Notes under the pieces: generated by a model
Seen by the model: only the letters and a program-made list of their open reading frames with translations
Database searches by the model: none
What the model was told of the DNA's origin: nothing
NCBI GenBank assembly: GCA_973895155.1
Contig: OZ316897.1
Coordinates: forward strand, 8,432,001-8,496,000
Reading direction: 5' to 3'
Length of the DNA: 64,000 nucleotides
Source: Marsupella aquatica
Lineage: Eukaryota > Marchantiophyta
Part shown: positions 11,733 through 24,540 of the stretch, piece by piece
Position numbering within the stretch: the stretch's first letter is position 1
How the letters are laid out: the number at the start of each line of letters is the position of its first letter
Position numbers and translations under genes: made by a program

Positions 11733-12377
11733 GCTTGACCAAAAAGAAACTTTGATGGACGATCCCAGCTTGACCATTTCTTTGAAACTCACCTTTTCTT
11801 TGCATAAACGATCACACCTGTTGGGTCTTCAAAGCTACTGCAGTAGGTACATTCGCACAGTTACCCTTTACGATCCATCTCGGGGTCAGTTACCAAAAGG
11901 ATAAAAAGATGATTTGGAGAACCTGAAGCGTTGATGAACCTTGAAATCAGACAAAATGCCCAGATAGGCCACCTCAATAACCCAGTTGTACGAAAGGAAA
12001 ACCCTCTTCTCAAACTAACACACTACTGCACTTATTCTGTGCTCATTCATAGCCATATTATATTGTCTTTCTAAAGTGAGCTACAGTAGTCCATTCCGGA
12101 TATAAGGGTCCAGGGGGGTGGTTTATCCGAGCATTCATTGCTAATTCTAAATTATTATTATTATTTTTGAAAACAACAATTATACAGTACCTGTACCACT
12201 CTCTCTCTCCCAGTCTCTCTCTTCTCTCCTCGTAGTCTCGTACCTAATCTATTCCTGTTATCTCGACTGCCCCGCCTTGTCCATGGCCACTGGACAGCCA
12301 TTCACCTAACCTCCTTTAGTTCCCCACCATCCATATCCTCCAGCCGTCGCTGACCTGCTCACTCCTCCTCCACTAAC

Positions 12378-12605
12378 TTGTCCCGTCCTCTTCCCCTTTT
12401 TTCTGGTTTTCTTGCGAGCGCGTACTTTACTCACCTTTCCCTTCTTTCTTGGGTGTACCACGATACGGAGGGACGATCGGATTCCTTACGGTAGGGACCG
12501 AAAACCCCCCATAGCAGGATATGGAGGGACGATCGGATACTTACGGTAGGGACTGAAAACCCCCCATTTGTACCCTTTCAATTATAGCCGTCCGAGCCCT
12601 ATGTA
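12378..12605 (+). repeat. Repeat with internal 55-bp duplication
   Basis: A block with GGAGGGACGATCGGAT, TTACGGTAGGGAC and AAAACCCCCCAT is present twice in tandem (about 12,463-12,512 and 12,519-12,568). A diverged third copy, including the CTTGTCCCGTCCTCTT lead-in and the TTTCAATTATAGCC tail, lies at 13,258-13,405 inside the 74-bp array. Confidence 0.75.
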
Positions 12606-12884
12606 GCCCTACGAGCCCTATGGTAGTGTGTTGCACTATGCAAGGAGAATCGACCCATAGGAGATAGAGCCCGGGTATTTAGGAGCAACAGGAAACACAG
12701 ATGTGTTAGGGGTACATATGTTTTTCATCAATAATCAGGGAAAATAACTAATTGAATCCAACCAAATATCTTTCCCACCCATGGCTGTTTTGTATTGGGA
12801 GGAAAGAAAAAAATGTGAGATACCTTATTATAGCTGTAGATGCTACAAATAATTCATCTACAGTAGACTTGACAATTTCCCCGC

Positions 12885-13029
12885 AACATTTTCTATCCTG
12901 TTGCCTCATTTTCAAAATAAAGACCTACAGTAGACTGAATTACAACATTTTTTTATCAATCTACCACTGTAGGTCTTTACTTTGAAAATGAGGTTACTTT
13001 GAAAATGAGGCAACAGGATAGAAAATGTT
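12885..13029. repeat. Foldback structure, 50-bp arms
   Basis: The left arm 12,885-12,934 is the near-perfect reverse complement of 12,960-13,029; the loop is 25 bp. The right arm is longer because TTACTTTGAAAATGAGG occurs twice in it. The arms share the TTTACTTTGAAAA..AGGCAA motif with the tandem array that follows. Transcription through it would give a long hairpin. Confidence 0.8.
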
Positions 13030-13046
13030 ATGAAAATACGTCTATG

Positions 13047-13490
13047 CTTTTACTTTGAAATTAAGGCAATCCTGATAGATCAGTATTCTATATCAAAATG
13101 TTGTGAGTACTCCGTCTATACTTTTACTTTGAAAATAAGGTAATCATGATAGATCAGTATTCTATGTCAAAATGTTGTAAGTAATCCATCTAGACTTTTA
13201 CTTTGAAAATAAGGCAACTGTTAGATCCGTATTTCGTATCAAAATGCCTAGAATATTTAGCTTGTCCCGTCCTCTTTTTCTTCTTTTGGGTTGCTTGTGA
13301 CGTACTCATGTTTCCCTTCTTTTTGGGTTTACCCTAGGGACGAACAGGTTCCTACAGTAGGGGCCTAAACCTCGATATGTGTACCTTTTCAATTATAGCC
13401 CTATATGTGAGCAATTCATCTGGACTTTTACTTTGGAAATAAGGCAACACTGATAACTCTGTATATTAATCAAAATGACTAGGGTATTAA
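13047..13490 (+). repeat. Tandem array with exact 74-bp period, interrupted
   Basis: Units start with CTTTTACTTTG at 13,047, 13,121 and 13,195 (exactly 74 bp apart) and contain AAGGCAA, GATAGATCAGTATTCTAT and TCAAAATG. A fourth unit starts at 13,425, which is 74 plus 156 bp further on. The extra 156 bp correspond to a copy of the 12.4-12.6 kb repeat. Weak further units continue to about 13,780. Confidence 0.8.
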
Positions 13491-14247
13491 AAAATATTAC
13501 TTGCAAAGTTTTCGCAGCTTTTGCAAACATTCCCTCGAATTCTAGGGACTGCAATTTCAATATTATTTAATTTTGCACCTACTTAGTCTAACTACAGGAT
13601 GGATGATACTCATTTGCACAAACCGAATCGAACCAGTATCTCTCAAATTCTAGCACAATTTCATAAATAATTTGTCGAAGTTTGTTTTTAATCTTAAAAT
13701 CAAAGTAGGCACTGATAATCCAAGCATACGCTGATACAATGATCATGTTCACATTAAAATACCTAGAGTATTACTCAAGAAATGTCATGTAATGTTTCCG
13801 AACTTTCACAATTTTATACAAGTTATATGCTTCATGACCCCTGGCTGGAAAAGTTGGCGAGATGGGCCCAATGAAACTGTCGTGTTAGATCTTCTTGTGA
13901 TTGTCTTATAATTTTCAGCCTCCCATTGTAGTCCCAGAACTCTCTACATTGTAACCTACATGCCCCTCTAGCCATATCTTCACTGGACCCGGTGTCAATT
14001 ATTGTCACAAACAAAACCTATTGCATCTTTGGTTTCCCTCATTTCCCTCTAGGATAGGAGGAGATTAGGTTGGAGGAATTACAAGCCCCATGTGTTCACA
14101 GAAAAATTACATGTCATCTCTGGCTAGTAAAACAAAATCTATACACAAAAATTTAATTAAGGCAACTTGATCCTTGAAGTAGTTTTGGCAGCCTCACTAA
14201 TTTTAATCAGTTTGGGGGACAAGAAACAAGTTAACGGTAAAGAACTA

Positions 14248-15285
14248 TTTTAGTTCCAGGGCCTCCTCGCCTGGCCTGGGCTGACAACCCCTCATAAACT
14301 CGATTAGACCCACGAGTTCAGGCCAGCTCCAAACACGTTTGGGCAGGTGCTGGTGATAACATGAGTAACTAGTGTTAGATAGTTTGACTAACAAGTTTAT
14401 CCCAGGGATTCCATACAGGTTTTCAGCTTTCAGCACAGGCAGCTGTCCATCAGGGCTCCCTTGTCGTCTCTTTGTTCCCTCATTAAACTAGTATTTTAGT
14501 TCAATGGCTCACCTGGCCTGGCAGTCCCTCAGACATCACTTCATTGGCCCCATGAGTACAGTCCAGCTCTAAACACGTTTGGGCAGGGCTGGTGATAACA
14601 TGAGTAACTAGTGTTATCTAATTTGATTAATTAACAAGTTTATCCCCAGAGATTCCATACAGGTTTCACCAAAGGCAGCTGTCCATCACGGCTCACTTGT
14701 CTTCACTTTGTTCCCTCAATAAACTAGTATTTTAGTTCAATGACTTACCTGGCCTGGGCGCCTGGCAACCCATCAGAAATCACTCCATTAGCCCCATGAG
14801 TACAGTCCAGCTCCAAACACGTTTGGGGAGGGCTGGTGATCACAAGAGTAACTAGCGTTATCTAATTTGATTAAACAAGTTTATCCCAGGGATTCCATAC
14901 AGGTTTTCAGCACAGGCAGCTGCCCATCATGGCTCCCTTGTGCTCACTTTGTTCCCCCATTAAACTGATATCTTAGTTCAATGACTCACCTGGCCTGGCA
15001 ACCCATCAGAAATCACTCGATTACAGTCCATCTCCAAACACGCTTGGGGAGGGGCTGGTGATCACAAGAGTAACTAGCGTTATGTAATTTGATTAAACAA
15101 GTTTATCCCAGGGATTCCATATACGTTTTCAGTACAGGCAGCTGTCCATCACGGCTCCCTTGTCCTCTCTTTCTTCCCCCCATTAAACTGATATTTTAGT
15201 TCAGTGGCTCACCTGGCCTGGCAACCCATCAGAAATCACTCGATTATATTAGCCCCACGAGTACAGTCCAGCTCCAAACACGTCA
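14248..15285 (+). repeat. Satellite-like array, about 240-bp unit, 4.4 copies
   Basis: The anchor TTTTAGTTC recurs at 14,248, 14,494, 14,730, 14,971 and 15,194, giving units of 246, 236, 241 and 223 bp plus a partial fifth. Each unit has CACCTGGCCTGG, CCAGCTCCAAACACG, GAGTAACTAG, GTTTATCCC, GATTCCATA and GGCAGCTGTCCATCA in that order. Differences are small indels and point changes. No open frame persists through the array. Confidence 0.92.
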
Positions 15286-15299
15286 GGGGCACGGGTAAA

Positions 15300-18200
15300 C
15301 TGTGTCCAATTACTGGTAAGAATTTACCAGGCAGTGCAGGCGGCCAGGGGAGGTGCAGAAGCCATAAAACGCAGTCCTACAGTAAAGGTGTCCGCCATGC
15401 CTAGATTTGGCTCTGATACGGTACTGTTGCACAGGAATCAAATCACGTCGCCCACTTCGGAAAGGACTTGTCGCCCATTGATCACTGAAGATCTACGGTG
15501 GCCCAAATGCAACCATGCTGTACCACGTCACTCGAGACAAGTCCTGCCCGGGTCGTACGCAGCAGAGTGGGAACGCAGTACGAGAGTACAGTCCTTTCCG
15601 CGTAACTGCGCCGGAGGACCCAGTCGACTGCACTGGGCTGGCGTTTCGGTAGTCATCATCAATTTGGTTTCCCTGATTAGAATAGAATAGAATAATGGGG
15701 TAATGGCGGAATAATTTATTGTTGTGAGGGGGGGGGAGGCAGCGGAGAACCTATTTTGGAGAATCTCTTCGTCTTTACCGTCGGGCAAGGAGATCTTTTC
15801 GTGGAGTGCTATTTCGGGCAAAAAGGGAAGATCCTTCCAGCTTCTGAATTGTGTGAGCAGAGCCCAACGACACTCGAGTAACACCTTTACTAGTCAGCAG
15901 CGCCTTCGCAAATATCTCAGGCTTTTCGTTATTAATGCCTTCAGCCCAAGAATATGTCAGCAAATATCCCCCGAGCCCCAACAGTAACAAATATCCTCTG
16001 AGCAAAGGAGTTCCAATTTTTGCCTTTATTCTTTGTTGTTTTATTTTTGTGCAAAAAGAAACCCAATCCGTCCTTTCGAAACGGTTAGACTCGATGTCCT
16101 TGTACACTGCAATTAGTCTTGTTAACACTGTTTGGATAATCTAAATCTTTTGGTTTTCCTCTTCAATTCACAATACCAATTTCAAGCACACATTAAGTAA
16201 CATTGGTGATTCTTTTTTTAGATAACTACTGATAGTTGCTTGCAAGTCCCATTTCAAAAACAAATACAGTGCTTCATACAAGCAACTTCAAAAAAGCATA
16301 GTCAGTGGATTCCAATGCACATATACGAAAGACCTTGCTCTCTCACCTTTGACACATAGGGAACAGAGTGCGCTTCATGCACCCAAGATCATTAGAAAAT
16401 GAAAAGTTACAGCCTCAACAGGTTACACTACTTGCCCAACAATGTCAACACTGATCAGGAGTAGGAATTGACAAATATGAATTGCTCTAGTTTACTAAAT
16501 TCCAGCCCAAAATAGTTGTAGCTCCACTCTTAAGCTAGCATTATCAACATTAATTAGAGACAAGCACTACTTCCTAGATATGACCAATTATGGTGAACAG
16601 TTTATCCCCAATGGAGTCACTAGCAAGTTTAGATTGAAAAGAGAATGGGTTCAAGTGTGTTTTGGAAGCAATTTTTGGAAGTCCATTTCACTTTTGTGAA
16701 GACTTACTGCATAATTTGTTCAGGCACCCCAACCAACTGTGCTGGTTTTGGGGAAAATGCTGGTTTTGGGGAAAGCCTGACAATTTATTTTAGATAACTT
16801 TTAGATGTCCCTTTGAGTCCACATAATTCCAACAGGTTCTGTATTAATTTTTCCAGGCACCAAAATCACCTGTAAATTGCTCATTTTGAGAAAAGCTGTC
16901 AATTTATTGGGATAACTTTTAGATATCTTATTGAGTTCGCGTTTTCGAACATGTTATCCATCTATATCCAATCTAATACTCGACATTGTTTAAAAATTGT
17001 TGGAGATCGTTTACTTTATTTTCACGAAAACAAAAATAAATAACCTGATCAATCAGGTTCCAACGTTCATGAGAATGGTCCATTCAAAGCATTGCTTTCT
17101 TTGAGTGCCCAAATGATATCGTTTAATAGTTATTTGAAACTTTTACATTTTGTTCTTTAAAGAGGATAAGTATAATTACTGAAGCTTCGATTAGACGATT
17201 ACTCTAAATTGTCCTTGACTCGTGTGCCATGTACCTTCACCCCTAATAAGGGAACACTGCCGTTTGAAGAGTACTCGAGAATCATTCATTTATTTGAGTC
17301 AGTCATACGAGACTACGAGTGTCATGCCTGTCCTCTACCTCTGAACAGTCCCCCTCCAATGAACAACAGATAATTTCCATTATCCTAGAGTTGCTAAGAT
17401 TATTCTATAGGCATTGATGAAACATCAGATTGTCAAATCCTAGTGGATGCTTTTGATTCACGTGTCTTAGACCATACCTTGGCCACTAATCAAGGAAGCT
17501 GGGGAGGTCACTGAATTCATAATTATTAAGTTGTTCATCATGATTCATCTACCATGTACAGTGCCTTCCCCCGCAATTCCACTGAAAAAAAAGGTTCGCG
17601 GTCCATAAGCCAGTACACTGAAGACTGAAGTAGTGAAGTCACCTTGGGACACTATTATGACGTTTGCACGCCCCACCCTCCCAAGTCACACCTTGTAAAA
17701 TGTTATCAGCCTTTAAAGAATTTTTTACTCATTAATTTTGCCTAACTTACACCTAACCAAATCACGAAAAAGATATTTGAACATTGGATAGTTATCGGGT
17801 TTTTAGTTATAGCATGTTCGTTCTAAGACAGAGCTATTTTAATTATTGACAATAATGTTAATTGTATCCTATGTAAATATCAAATAGCAATTATAGCATA
17901 GTATTCAAATGCATTAAAACAGGGAATTAAATAAATAAATAGAATAAAAATACACACCTTTAAAGTGAAAGAAATTACCGTACTTTTTAGGTGAAAAATA
18001 AATACATAACTTATAAGTCAATGTACCTTAGAGGTGTAATATTTTGTGGTAGACAGAAATGTATGTTAACTTTATACTCTAGCTTAAGTTTGTACTCTAC
18101 TTTTAGGCCCTATCGAAGGCCCTATTGAAAGATTCACTATTTAGGAGACACCTGTTAGCCTCTAAACAGGTGGAAAGTTTTTCACCAATGGACATATAAC

Positions 18201-19040
18201 CTACAGGGTATCTCTGGTTTTTGTGCTGAGTGCATCCAGGTGAGTCTGACCATCTCGTGCAATAGAGGATGAATTGCAGAAAAAAAATCTCATCAAATAC
18301 ATGATAAGCTATCACAATAAAATATATCAAATCAAATGAAATCATAAACTTGAAATAATTAAAGGGGTTAGATAATTTGTTAAATTCATACCAATACAAA
18401 GTGGAATGATACACTAGGCCAGATTTAAAAGAAAATTCAGAACTCATATTTCTAATAAGACAAAATAAGGTAGAAGGTGTTCGCCATATAGCAATGCCCA
18501 AAAAAATTGGGTTTTTCGTTATAACATCCAAGTAGAGATACAGGGAACATTCCTGGCCAGCAAGTTATGATGTTGGATTGGCATGTAAGGTCCCCTATAA
18601 AACGATATATTAAACTCTCAATTTGTAGACCTGGTATAGGCATAGAGTGGGACTGTACATAGATAATACGAGTATAGGTAAGTAAAACCTTGAAAGTGCT
18701 GGATTGCCATGGATTGTGACGCCTTTATATTTCACTCATTGACATCTTTTCCCAACAAGTTTTCAAAGTCATACAGTAGTTTTATTTTCAATATCTCCCT
18801 TGATATTTAACAGAGTTGGGTTGTAAATATACTTTAAAGAAGTCTACTATCTCTAATTTTCAAGAAAAATAGTTAGTTATTTTTAAAATCACTTCACCAT
18901 TCACTGTCCAAAATTTGGGGGTGGTTCCTACAGTTCCAATGGAATCTTTAGGAAAAACTTTGCTCTTTATATCTAATGGAATGGAATGGAATATGAGTTT
19001 TCAGATTTTCCAGAAAGGGCCTGCCACCCTATAATTATCC
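15300..19040. other. No gene supported
   Basis: Mostly AT-rich. A minus-strand open stretch at 15,775-16,128 has a hydrophobic core but no ATG start and no recognised family. A short palindrome TGGTAAGAATTTACCA lies at 15,314-15,329. Nothing else stands out. Confidence 0.45.
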
Positions 19041-19049
19041 TATTTGATT

Positions 19050-19084
19050 GAGACAGGTATACTATTCAATCATATACCTGTCTC
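19050..19084. repeat. Perfect 11-bp inverted repeat (hairpin)
   Basis: GAGACAGGTAT at 19,050-19,060 is the exact reverse complement of ATACCTGTCTC at 19,074-19,084, with a 13-nt loop. There is no neighbouring gene to which it could act as a terminator. Confidence 0.6.
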
Positions 19085-20529
19085 CTTTTCTTGACATATT
19101 TCACACAGGGGTGTAATTTGTACTACATGAGCAGGGTATTGCTTCAATCTCAGATTACAAAAGGATATCCTAAGATTTTGGCAAATCCAGGCTTAAAATT
19201 TGGGCTAGGCTTCATTTATGTTAACAAAAACCACTAGAAACTATGCTTTGTTTTATGCTAGCGCTCTCAAAAGTACCTACACAAACGAACAATCTATCCA
19301 AGTGAGAGTAAGTGTACCTGAAAATGGCAATAGGAGAATTGGGATTTTTCATTATTATAGAGTAGTTAGAGCTGGTAAAGTAGGCCCGTGCCACTGAACT
19401 GGTTTGACATTGATCACAAAATGCAATCTCAACTCTCAAGGCAAACCAACTCCTCTAATTGTATTCATCCCGGCAGGGCACCCTTCAGCTGGTTTTTCAT
19501 TGCCACAGAGCAAGCCCAGGCCCTGAGGTACCATGTCCCTGGTTTATGTCCCTGGTTGCCCTGTCCATAGCAATTTACCGATGCCCTGCTCTCGCCCATC
19601 ACCATTGCAATTTTTCTTGTTCCCACACCGCCCTGACCGGCAGCCCATCGCATAGCACCCATCGTAAAATTGCCCCCAAACAAGGCCATCACCTGAACCT
19701 GCCCATGAATGTGTCAAACATGTTGAATCAGACGCTAATGCTCTACACCTTATGACCTAGTATATGTGGCTATGACTAGGTATGCATTCACATTTGTGGC
19801 CAAATGGCGGACAAGTTCAATGTATACTTGTGCACATCTTATCTTGCTTTCTACAAGAACTTTTAGGGGGTCAGTGCTAAGGTCTGCATTCCAATTCCAA
19901 GTTCCCAAATTAAACTCATTGGGTTGCAACGGCGGACCCTTTGCCGGTAGCAAATGAAACCACCCTCAATCCTTAGACCATACTGAAAGCTGTACTTAGC
20001 ATGAATGACGAGCGCACAAGGCCAGCTGCAGTCAAGGTTGGATGTTTGGGTCAGGCAGAACCAACATTTGCAAATTTGCAATGGAGGATGCTGCTACTCC
20101 ACGAGGCATGCCCCCGTCCAACTGAGGACCTGACAGCTCTAGACTTGTGTTCAAATATTCAGATACATATATATATTTCCCCTACTCCATCCAAGGCCCA
20201 CTGAAAGTGTCTCTTTACAGAAAATGGCTGCTAATGCAGTTAATATTGCCTGGAAAAAATGAGAATGAATCTAGAGGGCACTTCAAAAGACCACCTCATA
20301 AGCGGTCTAATTTGCCCACACTACACTACACACAAACATTTTGGGGGAACTACTGTAGTCCGTGTATCTATAACTGGGAGATGTCCATTACTAGTGCCCT
20401 CTACATTTCATCTAAACCTGCATGTAAAGTCAAAATGGATTGGTCCCTTGATATGAACTGTAATATCAAAATTTTGGAAGTGCCCTCTTTAAGTAAAGTC
20501 CCTTCTCCGCTTGGTAATCACTAGTCTTA

Positions 20530-20850
20530 GGGCCGTCTTGCATGTGCAAGGTCCTTTGATTTTTGGCCCTCAAATGAACCCGTGGCATCTATAACGAAGC
20601 GACAAGCCGGCAGTCCTGATGGCATCTTTGGAGGATATGCAAGGGCAAGGGCCGGAAATTTTCTGGCCCTTGCGGTCCCAAATTTTGAACTTTGAATAAA
20701 ACAAAATGGTAGTAGATCCCTGACTCAATAAGCACTTCACACATAAGGTGTTCTTGATTGTGTTTAAATCCTGGGTCCACACTTTTTCCCTACATGTGCG
20801 GGCTGCTAAGGGTGGCATTCTTCAGGACTCTTGCACATGCAAGACAGCCC
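20530..20850. mobile_element. Tourist/Harbinger-like MITE, 321 bp
   Basis: The terminal inverted repeats are 21 bp with one mismatch and can be extended to about 26 bp with one indel. The left end reads GGGCCGTCTTGCATGTG and the right end, reversed, GGGCTGTCTTGCATGTG. TTA is duplicated on both sides (20,527-20,529 and 20,851-20,853). Termini starting GGG with a TTA target site point to a PIF/Harbinger-related MITE. The termini contain their own palindrome (CTTGCATGTGCAAG), and a second internal palindrome (GCAAGGGCC ... GGCCCTTGC) lies at about 20,640-20,669. The inverted repeats differ from those of the 4.1-kb element, so this is another family. Confidence 0.83.
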
Positions 20851-20923
20851 TTAGTGTTCAACATATATCAGAGTTGCACTTAAGTTCACCCAAAAATAAC
20901 CAATTAAACTAAATTGTCACCCA

Positions 20924-21240
20924 GTGCTGAAATTAGATGTTCCAAAAACAGTTGGCTGGAAATATAAATGGGGGCAACTTTTGGATATCCGGAGGAAATT
21001 CCAGACACTACAGCCTCAAAAGCATTCCTTGAGTCAAAATGTTCCCAGCGTCAAAATGTTCCCAGCAATGATGTTTTCTTATGATATAGTGCTAAAATGT
21101 GACCTTCCAAAAACAGTGGGCTGGAAAAACATGGGGACTATTCCTGGAAATGGAGAGGAAATCAAATACTAGACACGTAGCATAAAAACCTCGACATAAC
21201 TATACATGTTCCGCAGAATGATGTGTTCTGTCGAAAAATG
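20924..21240 (+). repeat. Tandem duplication, about 165-bp unit
   Basis: Two diverged units follow each other (about 20,924-21,088 and 21,091-21,240). They share CCAAAAACAGT.GGCTGGAAA, a GGGG-AC stretch, GAGGAAAT and the AATGATGT end. The first unit has an internal 16-bp doubling of TCAAAATGTTCCCAGC. Confidence 0.7.
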
Positions 21241-22740
21241 CAGCATACACATCGCTTAGCCAGCTATAAACAGAACTACCCGACAAACTGGAATGAGAAA
21301 CTTTCTGACTCAACAAAAACTAGACGGTCACCCCTAAAAGTCTGGAAGCAAGTTAAAATAACTTTGAAGTTCGAACAATCGAACCAAGTTATGGCTGGAC
21401 TTCTACTCTAATGACGTCATGGGTGTGGTCCAGGTGAACGAAATGTAGTCTGATCAGGTTTTATGGCAATCAGAAATCGCCACATCATTTTCTCCATCAG
21501 TCCTTAAACAACATTTACTGATGCTCTACCAAAGTCGTTGATGTGGGCCACTGAGCAAAAATGTAGGCTGGTCAGCTCTTATTGCAATCAGAAATCGACA
21601 CATATCATTAGTAGCTCTACCAGCTATGGAGTACTGCTGTAGATCCTTAGATAATTGCACAACTCACGTACGAACTGTTGTTGACATAACTTTCATGCAC
21701 AAGTTTCGGACGAAGTTTATATTACTATATAAGATTTTTAAACCTTTCTCCTTTTTAGCCCAGGGCTGCAAATGTCACCTTTTTGTGAAGGGGAAGATAC
21801 TACTAACATTCCTTATCTACCTTTCCTAGATTTAAGGATAACTGGCAAACTTCCCGCCAAAAGTGGGGTAGTCTTTTCAGTGAGAGGTGGAAATTGGCTA
21901 AGTTTTGCCACTTGAAAAATAAATTTACACACAACTTCAGATGAGACATAGCTACGATATGCGGTTTTCCCCCTCCATTTCAAATATTCAAAGCATTTTA
22001 TTATTATTTTATTCTCTGTCCCCCTCCTTGACACCGAACAGTCTATAGATTGCTGTTGTGTATGCCCCTGTTTACCAACTTGAACTGGCTTACAAAGAGC
22101 TTTCAGGACGTCATGTTTAGGCTTGACGCAACCATCACCACTAGTTTTAAACTATGAAGTGATGAGTAAGAGAGCTGCTAGACTGCAGAGTTGTAGTCTC
22201 CAGGCCAAACATTTCCATGCAGGTTTCCCTTTTATTTTGCCTTTTTCTAAGTATGCTAAACTTGAGGGTGCAGTGGGGGACAGGATAGTCCAACAGAGTG
22301 TTGACACTTCACATGACCGTTTCCCTGACAGACTCCTCATTCGCTCTGCCATTGTGCTCTCTCTATATATGTACTCTCTTTTTCTCTTTATGCAGCAGGC
22401 ACAACTACAACAACAGACCAGTGTCCACACAACGTCTTCCAACCAAATCCGAGAATTATTCCTTGGAACCCAAATTTGTATCAAAACGTTAAGGTCTAAA
22501 AAGATTCAGACAAACTCTCCTACAACACATTGGTGTCCATTTGGGTCATGTCATTTAGAATTTAGTGTTCTGTCTGTTCTAGTTAGCTGCCATTGCTCAC
22601 AGAAGGTGAAGACATGAGTATTTACTTCATCACAATTCTGAATGATATCTACGGTGCACCTGTCTCTGTAAATGCAAAATTTTCTTGACATTCAGTTTCA
22701 CAACAAGCACACTCTAACAATTACAATATTCATTGTGGCA
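21241..22740. other. No gene supported
   Basis: The longest frame (22,123-22,617, plus) has no family signature and no supporting splice pattern, so it is not called. The phrase ATTGCAATCAGAAATCG and a GGTCAGG-TTTTAT.GCAATCAGAAATCG variant occur at about 21,460 and 21,580, a short local duplication. Confidence 0.45.
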
Positions 22741-22744
22741 AGTG

Positions 22745-22960
22745 GGGTTCTGAGTAGCTTTGCACAAAACCTCATCCCAAAGTGAGGTTCACCAAAGTCT
22801 ATACACAAAAGACTTTGACACTTGGAATGGAAATTTTTCGAGTCACCTTCTCACTACAAAATAGAATTGAGAGGAGTACAGCGTGATACCCAAGAGGTTG
22901 CAGTTGGCAGCATCTTAGAGTGATACCCAAGGGGTTGCAATAATGAGCTTCCCAGGAGCC
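22745..22960 (+). repeat. Dispersed repeat, copy 2 (partner at 10.5 kb)
   Basis: Second member of the pair with 10,481-10,660. Inside it the phrase TAGAGTGATACCCAAG.GGTTGCA or a close variant occurs twice in tandem (about 22,880 and 22,917). Confidence 0.6.
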
Positions 22961-24540
22961 GTCACCTGAATCCTTGCTGCCTCATGTTCTACTTTTAGCT
23001 CAGATTTTTTGTTACACTTTTGCACTTTTGCACTTGAATGAATTCTCCGTGGGGAGAGAGATTCTTGTGAACCTTTTGTTTTTCATTTTTTAAATACAAA
23101 GTTGTTTTGAAAGTTGCCACCTGAACTTCGAACTTGAGTAAACTGGGTCGCCCAATCGGCAACAACATTAGATTTTTATGAGGTTTTTCCTAGTCAACTG
23201 CTGCTTTAGATTCCATGCCCTATGCAACTGACCACCCGTTACATTTTTTTTGTCTATACACACATTAAAAATGTTACATCCAGAGTCATCAGGAGTCACA
23301 AAAGGATTGAAAATAAAATAATATCTTTTTAGGTCGTGGACTGCCCTTGTGAGTTCTCCTTGTAATTTTTATTCCTAAAAATATAAAAATGCTTCTTCTA
23401 CAGCAAAGAACCATTTCTTTTGGACTTGTGTGGTTTTTGGTCTTGAGGGGAAGTTTCACCCACCATTTTTTGCCTTTATTGGCTTCATTCAACAGCAGGT
23501 GTCACTTGATCAATGGAGGGGTCAGACATTCTCTGTGCTTTGGCGGGTAGAGCCAGTTGGGATTAGAGCTTCGAATCAAATAAAATTCTTGACCTTCTTG
23601 TGCAGTTTCCTTTAGAGGTGTACCAGACTTTTCTGTTTGTAGCTTAGTAGGCCTCTAGTCCGTGTTCTTTGGTTGTCACTTGGAACTCTTGGGTTTTTTG
23701 GCTCCCCGGTCGTCCCTTTTGTTGTTGTTGCTTTTCCCTCCTTTATTGGGTTTCTTGCCTTGGTCTTTTGTCTCCAACTGGTAGGGCACCTTTTGTTCTT
23801 TGCAATATTTTATCTTAAGGATAGAAAGAATTATCAAAAATTTGGAATCCTCAATTTCTTCATAAATTTCAATATTGTACTGTTTTATTCAAAATGAATA
23901 TCGTTCTATTATAGGGACAATGTAAGAGAAGCCCCATGAGACACAAAGCCTCTTGTAGAGACTCAAATGGACACCCTATACCGGGCCCTATACCCATGAT
24001 GTAACAAAACAAGAGCAAAGTATTATGAAAAAAGTGTAAAGAATGTTATTGGAGCCTAACTTAATGTTTGGCTCGTCCCTATCAGGTCCATCCAATCACC
24101 TTGTCACACCTGTATGCATATTTGGGCTTTTTTTTCTTCCAAAGTGGGAGGAGGGCGACATTGAGAAATGGGGAGAAATGTCGCCCCCCCCCCCCCCCCC
24201 CCCCCCTTGTTAACTTTCATTTTCTATAAATCCCTGTACTAAGGAAAATTAGTTCGAGTACCCAAGGGCAGTTGTAGTGATTATGAGGGCATCTCTGACC
24301 GTTCGATCTGGCCATTGGGTGCAGCTACAATAGTCATATCATCAAGATCGAACCTGAGTTACTTTTGTTAAGCCAGAAACAAAATCCATGGCATTCTACT
24401 GAATAGAAAAAAAACAATGGCAAGGTACGTATTATGCCACAAAAGAGTGGCAATACAGTAAATCCCCAGAAATTAAAATAGTTCTAAGTCAAGTCATTGC
24501 ACTTACCCGCTCAAATAGTAGGGAAAGGTGGTGTTCAATG
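22961..24540. other. No gene seen; 23-base poly-C tract
   Basis: No supported gene. An uninterrupted run of 23 cytosines lies at 24,184-24,206; its length may be an assembly estimate. Confidence 0.5.

Noticed and set aside
14248-15285. Regular repeats considered as a CRISPR array
   Set aside because: Units are about 240 bp, head to tail without unique spacers, and the genome is a plant's.
15775-16128. Minus-strand frame with a hydrophobic core
   Set aside because: It opens with GTG, not ATG, has no recognised family and no clear splice partner.
22123-22617. 164-codon plus-strand frame
   Set aside because: Composition and sequence look random and a comparable minus-strand frame overlaps it; no motif.
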